In this document: piece by piece, positions 22,753 to 34,635 of the stretch
Numbering within the stretch: the stretch's first letter is position 1
Layout: each line of letters opens with the position of its first letter
Source of the DNA: Silene conica
Taxonomy: Eukaryota; Streptophyta; Magnoliopsida; Caryophyllales; Caryophyllaceae
DNA: 64,000 bases
Direction: 5' to 3'
Assembly: GCA_029255685.2 (NCBI GenBank)
Contig: CM055313.2
Location: forward strand, 43,976,079-44,040,078
Translations under genes and position numbers: made by a program
Notes under the pieces: generated by a model
Told to the model about the DNA's origin: nothing
Seen by the model: only the letters and a program-made list of their open reading frames with translations
Database searches by the model: none

Positions 22753-25700
22753 ATCTCCCACTTGTCCGAGACAAGTGTGTGTTATCAATTCTCTTGCCCT
22801 ATTACTATCTCCCACTCAATGCATGGCGTCCTCCAAGGTCGTGCCGGCAATTGATTAAAATCTAGAGTGGTTTATCTCGATTTGGAGTTTATAACTACTG
22901 ACCGGAATTATCTACCATAGATACCTTCCGAGCGTGGCCACGCATTTCTAGTTATTATTCTCCTCGAGTGGCCTAGAGATATTTCTCAACCCTGACAAGG
23001 GGTGGACAATTCCTAATCGACTTATTCCTTCCGGCTGGCCATAGTCCATCATAACCCAAAATATGTCCTTATAAACCCCAGTTACGAAGGTGTTAGGACA
23101 TAAATCAAAGTTAATCTGAAAACTATGCCACCTCAGAGAACAGTCATTAGTCCAAGAACTGACTCATGTGAAACACGATAGATGCTCCCGCCACGACCAG
23201 GCAGTCTTTCAATAAGAGTACGCCAGAGCTCTATCAGCGGTCATTAGCCCGGCAAATGTATCTTAACATGTCTATGCCTAGGTGATTGATTAGTCATCTC
23301 GTATGACTCTATGGCAATTGAACTCGCCATCAATCGCATCACACATCCGGTTGCATTGAGATGTCACCTCACTTAAGCAACTAGGGGCGAGGTCATGATA
23401 ATTCAATTCACTTTAATGGGGTTCAATATGGTCTTACCATCCCATTTGAATTTTACTTGACCTTTCGTGAGTTATAAATAACTCAAACAATTAGTGGATT
23501 ACACCATCCAAGTGGTCAACCTTTGAACACCATTTAATTTACAATCAGCTTTAGGGTCTTTCGTTTACATCCCTTAAAATTGTAATTATCTTCATTTTGA
23601 GTAAACCAGGTTTACCACGGTTCGTGCGAGCGTTCACTTTGCGGATCATATCCATACATAAATCTTTCATCTGAAAGAGACAAGTCATTCTCATGACTAG
23701 CGAATAAGATTATGTGCATTGTGTAACTCCCAGCCACAGCAATGCCTTTACATAATTTGTGAACTTACACATTTTGTAGAATCTTGTGATGACCATGTAG
23801 TTAAAATACAAGTCATTGAGATGCATAGTCAATGAATGTAAGCCAAAGATTATCACAAATCTTTGCTTGGTATCTTGGAACTTGAGTCGTTGCAAACCTT
23901 TTACCATACGACTAAGTTATCTTCCAAAATCTTGAATTTGTCTTTCATCTTCATTGGAGAATACCCTGACAATTTACCAAGGTTTAATCATTGGTTTAAC
24001 ACCTGCTCCAAGGGGTTGTCCTGCAAGCGGTGCGCATCCACTTTACACGATTATACTAATGGCGGAAACATTAGTGATTTAAACGTGCAAACAATGGTAC
24101 TTAAGGTTCGATAAATTTCCATGATCACATCATGGTTATACTATCTTCATCTCCATGAACAACCTTAATACTAACATCAAGATGTCTCTTATAATCTCAA
24201 CTAAACATCCCATGTTCAATTAGATTTAATTCATATCAATATGTCATCTAGAACCAAAAACTCGTGTACCTTTTATAAGTATCAATGCTTCATTCCAAAC
24301 GAGCAATGAGTTGTTTTAGATAACGTTTACTCCCACTAAACTCTTGTTCTTGCCTAATTCTGAAGATCCCGAAGTCATACCCATGACTCAATAGCTTCAA
24401 ATCCTGGAGCGAGAACTCCCACTGAACTTTACATTTAACCGTAAATCATAAAGCTCCCACTCAATTCAATGTTCCTTAACATTTAATGAATTGAAATGGT
24501 TGGGACTTAACCATATGTGCTAATAGTCACATCCTTTTCAAATACCCCTTTTGAAAAGCGGTTACTGAGTTTACTGAATTCATTCTCAATGAATCATTTC
24601 ACTACCTTCAACAAAGTTACCCTTAATTTTGCAGACTGCTGGCATCCACATGTCAACGTATGCTTCTCCCAATAAATCTCATTTATTAGCATGTATGTCT
24701 TATAAATTTCATGGTCTTTAGAATTTGCATTGACACATTTAGATCACCATCTAAATCCAAGAACCCTTTCTTGAGCCTTTGCAAAATCTTTTGAATAATT
24801 TTCTTCGAGTGTCCTCCCGTAGTTTCTATAAGAGTCTTTTCTTATGGTATACAATTTCTGTGTGCAGGAACTTTCAGTTCCCCACATTTATCTTATCTTG
24901 TACTGTACGAGGACTATATCATGGATCTTATCCATGTATAGAATTTTTCCTTACAAACTTCAAGAATTTATCCTTGAAGTATCCTCCAGGGCCGGGGCCG
25001 TTGGTATATAAGGCGTAGATTTTTACCAAACCGTAGATCTTATCCACAACTTAGGGTTTATCCACAACTTTTGGGATGATAAGGCTTAGAATCTTATCCA
25101 CAGCCTAATCTACCTTTTACAACCATAAGGTGTAGATTTTTACCAAACCGTAGATTTTATCTACAACCTTTGGGCTTATCCACAACTTTTGGGATGATAA
25201 GGCGTAGAATCTTATTTACAGCCTAATCTACCTTTTACAACCATAAGGTGTAGATTTTCTTAAATCGTAGATCCCATCCACAACTTAATCTCCCTTTTTA
25301 TCTTTCATATAACGAAAACACAATAAATCCTACTATTCACTAATAGATCATATCCATTGTGCTAATCAAAATCATTTGCTATTTGTGGACTTTTCAAATT
25401 TCTCCCACTCTATCTTTGTAATAATAATCCCATTTTATCACTAAAGATAGCTACTAAGGCCACAAGCAATGACTTTGATGTTGGTTTGTGTACCCTTATG
25501 ATTTATTACAGAAAATATTCGTTTTATAGCTTAGATAGTTTAGAATGGTTGATAACTTTTCCTCTTTAATTAAGTTCTTAAATTAATTGGATTTTGATTT
25601 GATTTGAATTAAGTATCCTATACTTATTCTGTCTCAATGGTCATACATTGAATTGTCACAAGCAATTTTATTTTATGTTTAAGATTTGCAAGTGTATGTT

Positions 25701-25762
25701 AAACTAAACAAGAACATAATTATAAACCGATAGTGACTCGGGTTGAAAACCAAGTCACTACA
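22753..25762 (-). other. C2 3' interior: conserved non-coding block, pol remnants, tandem repeat
   Basis: About 22753-23530 matches the conserved Copia 3' block, with palindrome GCGTGGCCACGC at 22932-22943. From about 23600 to 25760 the sequence has the texture of badly eroded pol, for example CTCCCACTCTATCTTTG near 25402 resembling C1 near 11580, but no continuous frame or catalytic motif. A 117-bp tandem repeat lies at 25009-25285. The short ORFs here are not supported. Confidence 0.6.
25009..25285. repeat. 117-bp tandem repeat, about 2.3 copies
   Basis: Units begin AAGGCGTAGATTTTT or AAGGTGTAGATTTT near 25009, 25126 and 25243. Within each unit shorter GTAGAT...TTATCCACAAC phrases also repeat. 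It lies in the degenerate pol region of C2. Confidence 0.8.
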
Positions 25763-26557
25763 TTATCCAAAATACAACATATTGTTCTTCTTGGAATTGG
25801 AGGTGCTTGCCTCAGAAGACACTTTCTTTGAACCTTTGGAAGGTTGCTTCCCCTTTGCCTTACCCTTCCTTTTGAACTTTCCTTTGCTCTTAACATTAAT
25901 GTTGAGCACATCCTTAGGGGCACTAACATTTAGTCCCATATCCCTTTCAGCTTGCACGATCATATTGTGCAATTCATCGAGAGAGATGTCTTGGTTTCTC
26001 ATGTTGAAATTCACCCGGAATTGTACATAAGTTTTCACCTTAGACAAGGAGTGTAGGATTCTGTCAATCACTAGTTCTTTAGGAATGTCCACTTGATTCA
26101 TCCTTAGGGTTTCTACATGCTCAATTAACTTGAGCACATGTGGGCTAGCCTTTTGCCCCTCCTTAAGGTTGAGATCAAAGAAAGCCGATGCCGCCTCGTA
26201 TTGGACAATTCTCGAAGCCTTTGAGAACATTGTCACAAGCCTGGAGTAGATCTCATAGGCCGTGCCAATCTTTATGGCACTCCTTTGGAGTTCCGGCTCC
26301 ATCGAGAAGATCAAAACATTTTTGATTGCCGCAGACTCCTTCTGATAAGTATGATAGGGTCGTCTTGCTGCGGCGGTGGCATTTTCTGCAGGTTCAGGAG
26401 GTGATTCTTCAATGAGGAATTCGGTCTTACCGTCTCCCTCTGCCGCTAACAACAGTTGGGCATCCCAATCGGCAAAGTTCGCCCCATTATTTTCTAGCTT
26501 ACAACGATCCATGAAGGAACGTAACCATGAATTGTTCGTAGTAGTGGAAGTAGCCAT
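25763..26557 (-). CDS. C2 capsid-type Gag protein, 264 aa
   Basis: Intact ORF. Residues about 10-60 (SWLRSFMDRCKLENNGANFADW) and the helical region to about 215 align by eye with residues 16-225 of the C3 Gag: SAAIKNVLIFSMEPELQR, SRIVQYEAASAFFDLNLKEGQ, DRILHSL and LDELHNMIVQAERDMGL. This is the Copia Gag region expected to form the particle shell around element RNA. A lysine-rich tail (about 223-255) follows, but the protein stops before any zinc knuckle. The start fits the C3 Gag start. Because the frame is open while pol is gone, it may still be made, or it may simply be young. It sits downstream of a 2.5-kb leader. Confidence 0.85.
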   Translation of the reverse strand: MATSTTTNNSWLRSFMDRCKLENNGANFADWDAQLLLAAEGDGKTEFLIEESPPEPAENATAAARRPYHTYQKESAAIKNVLIFSMEPELQRSAIKIGTAYEIYSRLVTMFSKASRIVQYEAASAFFDLNLKEGQKASPHVLKLIEHVETLRMNQVDIPKELVIDRILHSLSKVKTYVQFRVNFNMRNQDISLDELHNMIVQAERDMGLNVSAPKDVLNINVKSKGKFKRKGKAKGKQPSKGSKKVSSEASTSNSKKNNMLYFG

Positions 26558-29040
26558 GATTGATCTTGATACGAAGACTACAAAATTTTAAACATATGAA
26601 GAAATTAAATGCTTATTGTTTTAATTTTCATTCTAACTTGTAAACATATTTACTAAGTTGATGCATCTATAAAATGACCTCTATCCAATTTTATAAATGA
26701 TTCCAAGACCCAAACCCATACTATCGAAATCGTGAACCACTGGAACTCCGACCCAATGATATGGTTTGGTGGGTTAAAATAAACCGGTTCTACCCTAGAA
26801 CTCTTGGTTGATGACAAATCATTATTTATTCATCTTACCCCGGAACACATTGACCACTGGTCCTCTACACTTCCGTTGAGTACAAACAAAATTTCAAATG
26901 CATCGGGATGCGATCCGCCCACTGGACTGAATCCACCCCATTGCCCCACTTATCCTACGTAATGGGGTTCGTACTGCCCACTGGACTATCACCACCCCAC
27001 GAAATAGAAGCTCATGGGTTCTACCATTTGGTAAGGCTAATTCTCAATTGTTTTGTTTAATATAGAGGTCTTGTCAATTTATTATCTATCTCCTTTAAGT
27101 GAATTAAATTGGTGAACTCGATAATTATAATTGACACTGTCGTTTTATAACGATCTAAACTAATATGCATGTTTATGGCGATTTAGCTATGCATGCAAAC
27201 ATATTAAAATGCAAAAGTAAAAGCAAGAAAGCAATAAAATCCTAGTATGGCCTTCCTAGTAATAGTAAAAACTAATTAACTATTACAAATTCGGAAACCA
27301 ACTCCATGGTCCCTTGAACTTCATTGGCACGCCATCCAAGAAAACACCGTCTTGTCGGAACTCCTTTCCGTATGGCACCGTCTTTTGGATCTTCGGAATT
27401 ACAACAAAATAATACAACTATTCTATTGTAAAACTGAAAATTAAATTAAATTACAAACCCGTGATACGAGATCACATAAATTACAACCGAATCAATATTC
27501 CCTTTCATTACGGGTAATATTGATTAAAACTAAGGCCATACTAAGAAAAATTACATAATTCCAAATTATATAAATAACATTCAAAATATGACATTCATAT
27601 TAAATAAATTGCATTAAATAAAATATGTATGCACATGCTCAATTTTTAATGCCAAATCGCCTTATGGGAGCAAATATCTCATATTTGTTTACGGTTTTTA
27701 CGGATATGTGCGATTTTAACCATTAAAATCATCCAAAATTACATAAATCTCATTTATGTCCAAGTTAATCATCCTAACTTACTTTATGAATCAATGTTTA
27801 GTCTCTACTAATATTTGATCATGATCTAACTTGATTTTGCATTATTGTTCATAAATTACTTGTATTTTCGGGAAAAATAAACAAAATATGGCCAAATGAG
27901 TCAATAAAATTCGAAATTTAAAATTCAAAAATTTTAAACTTTCTGGAAATTTTCTGAAAATTCAGAAATTAATAAAATGGTCTTATGCAAATATTTACGG
28001 TTTATTTCTTAAATAAATCGTATAAAGGCCGTTTTTATGGTTTAAAATCCGATTTAAATTTTAAAAACTTGCAATAATTTGCCATAAATTTTTAGTCATG
28101 CTAAAATATATATTAGAATCTGAAAATGACCAAAAAATACAGACCATGCTCGAAATTTTATTTTCCGACTCATAAATTATGATTATTAGCTAATTAACTC
28201 ATTAAAAATTAATAATCATAAAAACAGAAACTTTTTGATATACATCTTATAGATCTGATGTTCCTATTATATAAGACATCTATGGGTAAAATATCATGCC
28301 ATAATATTAAGATTAACTATTTTTAACACAATAAGTCACTATTTATCCGATTTTAACCATTAAAATCATAAATCATGCATCACTTGAGAATAAATTCCCA
28401 AAACCTACATACATACTTTAAATATTGCATGTGACATTGTGTAAAGTTTTTATGGCAAAATTCCAACTATAACTATTAAAGTCGAATTTAAGTCACTATT
28501 AATCCGATTTTTACTATAAAAATCATTAATCATGCAAAATAATTCCAATAATTTCGAAAATTCATACAGGAACTTTATATATTGCATGTGACTTCTCATA
28601 AAAATTTTAAGGTTAAATTCGAAATATAACCATATATATACCCATTTTTGCTCATATTATGACTATTTATCTCATAAAATTCATAATCCATGCATATTAA
28701 CTCCATTTCTTACGAAAAATCATATAAAATATATTAAATATGCATGTGAGAACATATCAAAAAATCTCGGCCAGAAACTATTTTTAGCTATTTTTCCCAT
28801 TAATTGTTGTTTAAAACCGATTTAAACTACAAAATATACAAATAAATATAAAAATGAACAATAAAAATCCATAAAATTATTTTTATGTCCTAAAACCATT
28901 TTAGAAACAGAAACTTTAACATGCAAAATTATTTTGTGATTTATCATAATAAACACAATAATTTCGAAAATTCGAAATGTGTATGTTAAACCGATTTTAA
29001 CATAAAACATGAATCCGATCATGCATGCAACAACCGTAAT
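26558..29040 (-). other. C2 5' leader, non-coding, with nested long-range stems
   Basis: Long AT-rich leader. Outer pair GGCGATTTAGC (27178-27188) with GCCAAATCGCC (27651-27661), one mismatch. Inner pair CTAGTATGGCCT (27242) with AAGGCCATACTA (27532-27543). Spacings match those in C1 and C3. No supported ORF; 28822-29022 is an AT-rich chance frame. Confidence 0.7.
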
Positions 29041-29052
29041 GCTCTGATACCA
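29041..29052 (-). promoter_or_regulatory. C2 primer-binding site
   Basis: GCTCTGATACCA on plus, tRNA-Met type, 2 nt from the LTR at 29055. Confidence 0.95.
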
Positions 29053-29054
29053 AT

Positions 29055-30345
29055 TGTTGGAAACTAGGTTCCTTATTTTATACTCAAATCTAATATGAGT
29101 TTTGTTTCTTTAAGTTTAGTCATAAAAACTTAAATAGATCTTATGCATGCATGATGATATCATAAGATGTAATGATCCTTACATTGGTTTTAGAAGGTTT
29201 ATACTCAATAATCACCTATTATATGAGTCTTCAAGCCACCGAAATACCCTTAAACGATCTAAGAAAAATCGTCTCCAAAAGATACGTATCAAGGACCCGA
29301 TCTCAAACCAACACAATTTTTGTTACTAGAAAAAAAATGCATTAGTAAACTAGAAATATTAATAATATTACCCTTAATATTATTAGTATTGGAAATAATT
29401 AATTTTCTTAGAAAACTATTTTACTAAAGAAAATGGAGAGAATAAGTTGTAGTATGTGTATGTGTGTAAGCATCAACTTCACTCTCTTTGTCAAGTGAGT
29501 AGTGTGGTGTATTTAAGAGCAAAATATGCTCACAATTGTGAGCACATGGCCGGCCCTCTCACCCACATAAGGCCAATGCATGGCTTCTTCCTTTTACACA
29601 AAAGCTCATAAGATGCCTTACACCTAAGGCTAGGTATGTAAGCTTTTTTCATGATGTGTAAGAGTAGTCTTACAATATCACAACAACACACTACCTCACT
29701 AACCCACATTACACGGTTAAAAGAGTGCAAAATGGACTCCATTTTATCTTTGTCAATTGTGTTAATTTGTAACATGTCACACATGTTTCATAACACATGA
29801 CTCAATTTGTTAATTGTGCAATTTTAACTATTTAAAATTCATAATTTACAAATTTATTACATTTAAATAATTTCACTAATAATTTCGAAATTATTATTGT
29901 ATAAAAATGTAATGTCATAATTTAATTACAACTCTTTGTAATTTTATGATCAACCGTGTTCATTCTCAATTTAATCGTTTCCCAAACGAATAAATAAAAA
30001 CCGAGTAATAAAACCATTTTATTACTTTGACTATTATTATTATAATCCTATTATAAAAATATTCGTCATATAAAATTATTTCCAAAATTTCCAGTTATTA
30101 ATTAATTTGTATCCAATACAATATTAATTAATTATTCCATTGAGACGGAATTCCCTAAAGATATGACCTTAAGGGATCAACTGATCACCACCATCATATG
30201 ACGATAATGTCAAACTCTAGACAGCCAATCATTATCGATAAATGTTGATCAGTCGACTTTAAAAGAGTAACACTCCCAGTTGTGTTTCATTCAAATGAGT
30301 TTTAATTACGTCAACACACTATTGTCGAGGACACTTCCTCCAACA
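29055..30345 (-). repeat. C2 5' LTR
   Basis: 1291 bp, same length as the partner at 21462-22752. It is next to the primer site, so it is the 5' LTR of a minus-strand element. Confidence 0.95.
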
Positions 30346-32678
30346 ACATTCATTTCAACTTTCAACCTTAATCAAGTATACCACATATGTCTGTCTCCAC
30401 ATCTCGCAAAACCCTAATCATCCTCACACCTCTGCTTGCCCCATACTCCGTCTACATCGGAAAACCCTAGCCTGATTGTCTTGGTGATTAGAGAAGAACG
30501 AAGGAGAATCAGTAGCAACCCAATCACGCACCATCGTTTTCATTCTTCACGCAGCAGAGATTTGTAAGTAGTTATCGTACCCTTCTAGGTCGTTTTGAAT
30601 GTTCTTTGGTTGTATGAAAACCTTGTAATGCCCATAACATATTCATCATCTTCAAATCACCAAAGGACCACCGTGGTGGTTGCATTAAGCACCTAGTTTG
30701 GCGTTAGTAATTACGTTTTATATATTCTGTTTCGTCACTGTGTTTGTGTTTCAATTGCGTGTTCAGGTGTTTGTTTTATTTGAATTTTGGCACGAGTCCC
30801 TAGAGTGTCATAACAGGGTGTTATAGTCTAGTATGGTTGTGTTGGGGTGGTGTGTGGTGGCTGTAGAACCCTCTTTTGACAGCCTGTATAGGCGTCAGAA
30901 ACATGGCAGGAACAAGGGTATAGGTGTGTGTTCAGTAGGCTTTTCAAGAGACGTTTATGTTGGTTCATGGGAGAACAAGGACTCGTGTTTACCACCCCTG
31001 GTACCACCGTGGGTTAGTGGTGACGATGGTGGTGGCCAGAGGTGGTGTCGGTCATGGCGGTGAGAGATATGTATGAGAGAAGGAGGGGGTGCGCGTGGGA
31101 GTAGCTTGAAAACGGAGTATTCAGGTTGTGCGCCGGTTGTTTGAGCGGGTTGTGGTGGCGACAGTGGTGGTCTTAGGGGGCAGCCTAGGGGTGTTTTTGG
31201 TGTTCTGTAGTACAGGTTAGAGGTTAGAGCTGCTGGTGGTGGCTATGGCTGGCTAGGAACGGGTTGGTGGTGTCATAAAGTAGGGCGCGCGAGTAGGTTA
31301 CGGAGTTGCTGCTGCTGTTTCGTTATTTTCTGGTTTTTGGGTGTGTCGTGGACCTAGGCTAGTAAGTGGCTGTAATGTTGTGTTCGTTTATTATTATTAT
31401 TAGTATCATCATTATTATTATTATTATTAAGATTTATTAGTAGTTGTATGTATTGTTGTTTTGTCATTTTCTTCTTCTCCTTATTATTATTACTAATGCT
31501 ATTATTATTATTATTATTATTAATATTATTGTTTCTAATGTTGCTAATAATATTTAATTATTAAGTTGTTAAGTAATTTTTATTATTATACAAAAATGTG
31601 ACGGTTATCAATAGTTCGATAATATTTTCAATGCTCGTTTATTTAATTAAAGTTGGTTATAAAAGTAATAAGGACAAGTTAAAAGTTAAGTGAAGTAGCC
31701 ATGTTTTATACGGTCTCGTTATGCATAATATATGATTTAAATCGTTAATTTGAATAATTGGTCTATTATATTTGTTACGTAGTTGTATTAGTTAGTTATG
31801 ACATATATTATATTTGTTAGGTGACGATGTTGAAGTGGCATAATTCTATTTACTTGCTGGCTCACTATCGGATTATATTACTATCCAGGTAGGATACACT
31901 GACCCTATACGCTATGATGTGTTATGAATAAATGTTGGACTGTGTGTTATGGATGTTGAGCGTGGTTTATATGTGAATGGTATCGGTTGGAATGATTGTT
32001 GTTTATTATTATTGGTACGCGCATTGCATTATTTAATAGCATGATTGATTAAGAGTATTGTTGCATTCACGAGCATGGCATGTGCATTGGATATGGACTT
32101 GAGATGATGAGATATTATTGGGCCCCGGATAGTTTTGCAGGACTAGACCTGGTGACCTCAGCCGTTATGCTGGTGTTCGGCGACGGCCGATTATAGTCTG
32201 CCGGGAGGTTCGGTATGGCTGGGTGTTACGGGTTTGAGATTGAGATTGTCATTGAGAATGAGATTGAGATTGAGCTCGAGCATATCATTGCATTTGCACA
32301 TCATAATTGTTGCATTATAATTATTGTGTTACCCTATCCAACCGCGAGGTTGACAGTGTATTCGTGTACACCTACGATGATCCGGAATGGGGAGTAGATT
32401 TTACAGGTCAGAGACAGATGGATTAGGAGCTTGGGCATGGAGAGAGACATGGCTTGGACCTACTTAGAATTAGATCACATACTTAGATGTTATCAGTTGT
32501 ACTTTATTCTTTGCGTAGTTGCTGTAATATCCAAAGTTTAAATTTAATCAGTTTTTATATAAAGTACTTTGGTTTGTTTTACTTTGTTATTCACTAACTC
32601 GGATATTCCGAGATGATAACAACTCTATTTATTTGAGAATGTCTTGCTAAAGGCTCTTAAATAAATAGGGGTGTAACA
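30346..32678 (+). repeat. B-family 3' LTR, main part
   Basis: Its right part (31997-32678) matches 1-684, and it ends GGGGTGTAACA. The left part has the layout seen in other B LTRs here: an ACCCTAA-rich stretch, a G-rich zone of GGTGG/GTGGTGG phrases, then ATT/TTA trinucleotide runs (about 31388-31545). ORFs at 30833 and 32215 are not conserved as proteins among copies. No polyprotein. Confidence 0.8.
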
Positions 32679-32680
32679 GG

Positions 32681-32713
<33 letters not shown>

Positions 32714-32743
32714 GGGTGGGGGGGGTGGGTGGGGGGGGGGGGG
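32679..32743. repeat. Poly-G tract at element junction
   Basis: About 60 bases almost entirely G with four T interruptions, between the B 3' LTR end and the inverted-repeat element. The opposite arm of that element ends in six C (36092-36097), so the tract probably grew from a terminal G6. It could form G-quadruplexes or be an assembly artefact. The 94-residue ORF with poly-proline across it (32647-32931) is an artefact of this run. Confidence 0.85.
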
Positions 32744-32872
32744 TTGAATTGAGTATGCCTTCTTTTTAAAATCTTCTTCGATGTGTGCTTTTGTATGGTG
32801 ATCGTTGAGTAGAGCAAATAATAAATAGAGACACGATATTTTTGAAGTGGTTCAGTTTCACAATTTGAAACC

Positions 32873-34459
32873 TGATGCGTGTTTATTTTATGATGTTTTA
32901 CATCCTTTTTTACACGCATTTGGTCGCTCATTTACTATGTTTTAGCCTTTATTTCCCAACAATTTTCTACTTTCGTATTTTTATGCTCTTTTGCAGATAT
33001 ATGCGGAAAAGGGACGATTTTACACCAAACTTATGCCCTGGGGATTTTTCATAGCCAAGGAACGAAGGAAAGTCAACTCAAAGCATTAACCAAGTGCCAA
33101 GAAGTCAAACCGTGACGAATCAAAGCAATCCTACAGAAATAGGGGTCGACCGACCTACTATTTGGGTCGGCCGACCGGGACCCTGTTATGGAAAGTCCAG
33201 AATTCGCTGAAGCCCGTAAACAGGTCGACCGATCCACATTGTAGGTCGACCGACCTCTGCGCAGACCCTGGAGCATTCCGAAGCCCATTAACGTGTTAGA
33301 GTCTTAAGGAAACTCTTAAATTCCGCCTATATAAGCTAGTCTTATGATTAGGGTTAAATATAAAGTTCCTAATTCAGAGATTCATCTATTATCATTCAGT
33401 TTCTAATCTAGCTTTCTATCATAGAATTACAATTCAGTTTTAGTTTTAATCTTTCAATAATCATCAAACACTTTTAGTTTGTTCTTCAATCTTTCAAGCA
33501 TTCATCAATAAAGTTTGTTCTTTTTTCTGCCTCAATCATATTTCCGGTAATTCTTCTCTTAATTCATGCTTCATTGTTATTAGTTTAGAATTGTTGTATT
33601 CGGTTTAAGATAGAATCCCATGCTTTATTATTGATTGCATGTTTAGATTGATATTCATTATAATTTCCATGTTTATTCCTATTTCCATTGTTGTTTTAGT
33701 GATCATGAGTAGCTAAATTCATATGTTAGGATGTAGGGGATGAACATGCGTAGGTAGTATAAGTTCCGAGACCAACTGTAGCAGAGCCGTGGTCGATCGA
33801 CCTACATACTGGGTCGGTCAACCGAGGCGGTGGTCGGCCGACTGGGCTAGCTGGTCGGTCGACCCACTCGCGTTCGTATTCTGTTCCGTTTTAATTGTAG
33901 ACTATAATAACCTACAATGAGACCAAAAGGAGACTTGTAGGATGTTAGTAATGACCTACCCAAGATTGAAAGATACGGGAAGGGCATTGGTTTACACCTT
34001 AAGACGGCTAGGTTACTCAAGACTGAAAGGTATGTGACCTAGGATTTAGGAATCACCCTTATTGTTGACACCCAATAATTGTGAGACCTAGGAACTAATA
34101 GCATAGGCCGAAAGGAGCTATTAGGTACCATATAGACCGAAAGGATATGTTACACCCCTTACGTGACTGCATTACATGTTGACCTTAGGATTTATATTAC
34201 CTTAGCTATTTATTACCCAATCATCCTAACATCCCTTTTATTATAGTTCTTTTATCATCTTTATTTACTTGTTTTAATTTTATCTTTGTTTCTAGACTTA
34301 GTAACAACCATTCAAACCCCCCAATTTGTTACCTTAAAACACTAACATCAAACAATAAACATTCCCCACCTCTCTGTGGTTCGACCCTGACTTTCGCTAT
34401 CTATTGTTAAAGTTAGGAATTATAAATTTTATCTTTGCTACCCTCAACGACGGGCATCA
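32873..34459 (+). mobile_element. Solo LTR, D family
   Basis: TGATGCGTGT...GGGCATCA, 1587 bp, flanked by TSD aaacc (32868-32872 and 34460-34464). It matches, with divergence, the LTR of element D at 48385-49938 in the opposite orientation. It has no interior, as expected after LTR-LTR recombination. It carries four modules of paired GGTCGACCGACC-type boxes (from 33144, 33223, 33791 and 33832). Confidence 0.95.
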
Positions 34460-34563
34460 AAACCTACGTCCACTATTCTCGATTAATAAAATTAGTACCG
34501 ACTCCGGAATCCAATTTTATGAACCCTACTCGTACAACATTGATTTTAGTTGTAACTCAATCT

Positions 34564-34635
34564 AGATACCGTTAAATATCTAGCTACGTCAAGTACCGTT
34601 AAATACTTGATTACAATGAGTACCGTGAAATACTC
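34564..34635. repeat. Three 18-bp palindromes at 27-bp period, left arm
   Basis: AGATACCGTTAAATATCT (34564), AAGTACCGTTAAATACTT (34591) and GAGTACCGTGAAATACTC (34618). Outer bases differ between units but stay self-complementary. Mirror copies are at 35792-35809, 35819-35836 and 35846-35863. Confidence 0.85.

Larger units (their letters stand above)
21462..30345 (-). mobile_element. Copia element C2, Gag-only derivative
   Basis: LTRs of 1291 bp each (21462-22752, 29055-30345) with about seven differences by eye, primer site 29041-29052 and polypurine tract from 22753. The interior has one intact ORF, a capsid-type Gag (25763-26557). I find no zinc knuckle, protease, integrase or RT motif. 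Flanking 5-mers ttggg (21457-21461) and acatt (30346-30350) do not match, so the ends may come from recombination or a flank deletion. Confidence 0.9.

Noticed and set aside
32647..32931. 94-residue ORF with poly-proline
   Set aside because: Created by translation through the poly-G tract.
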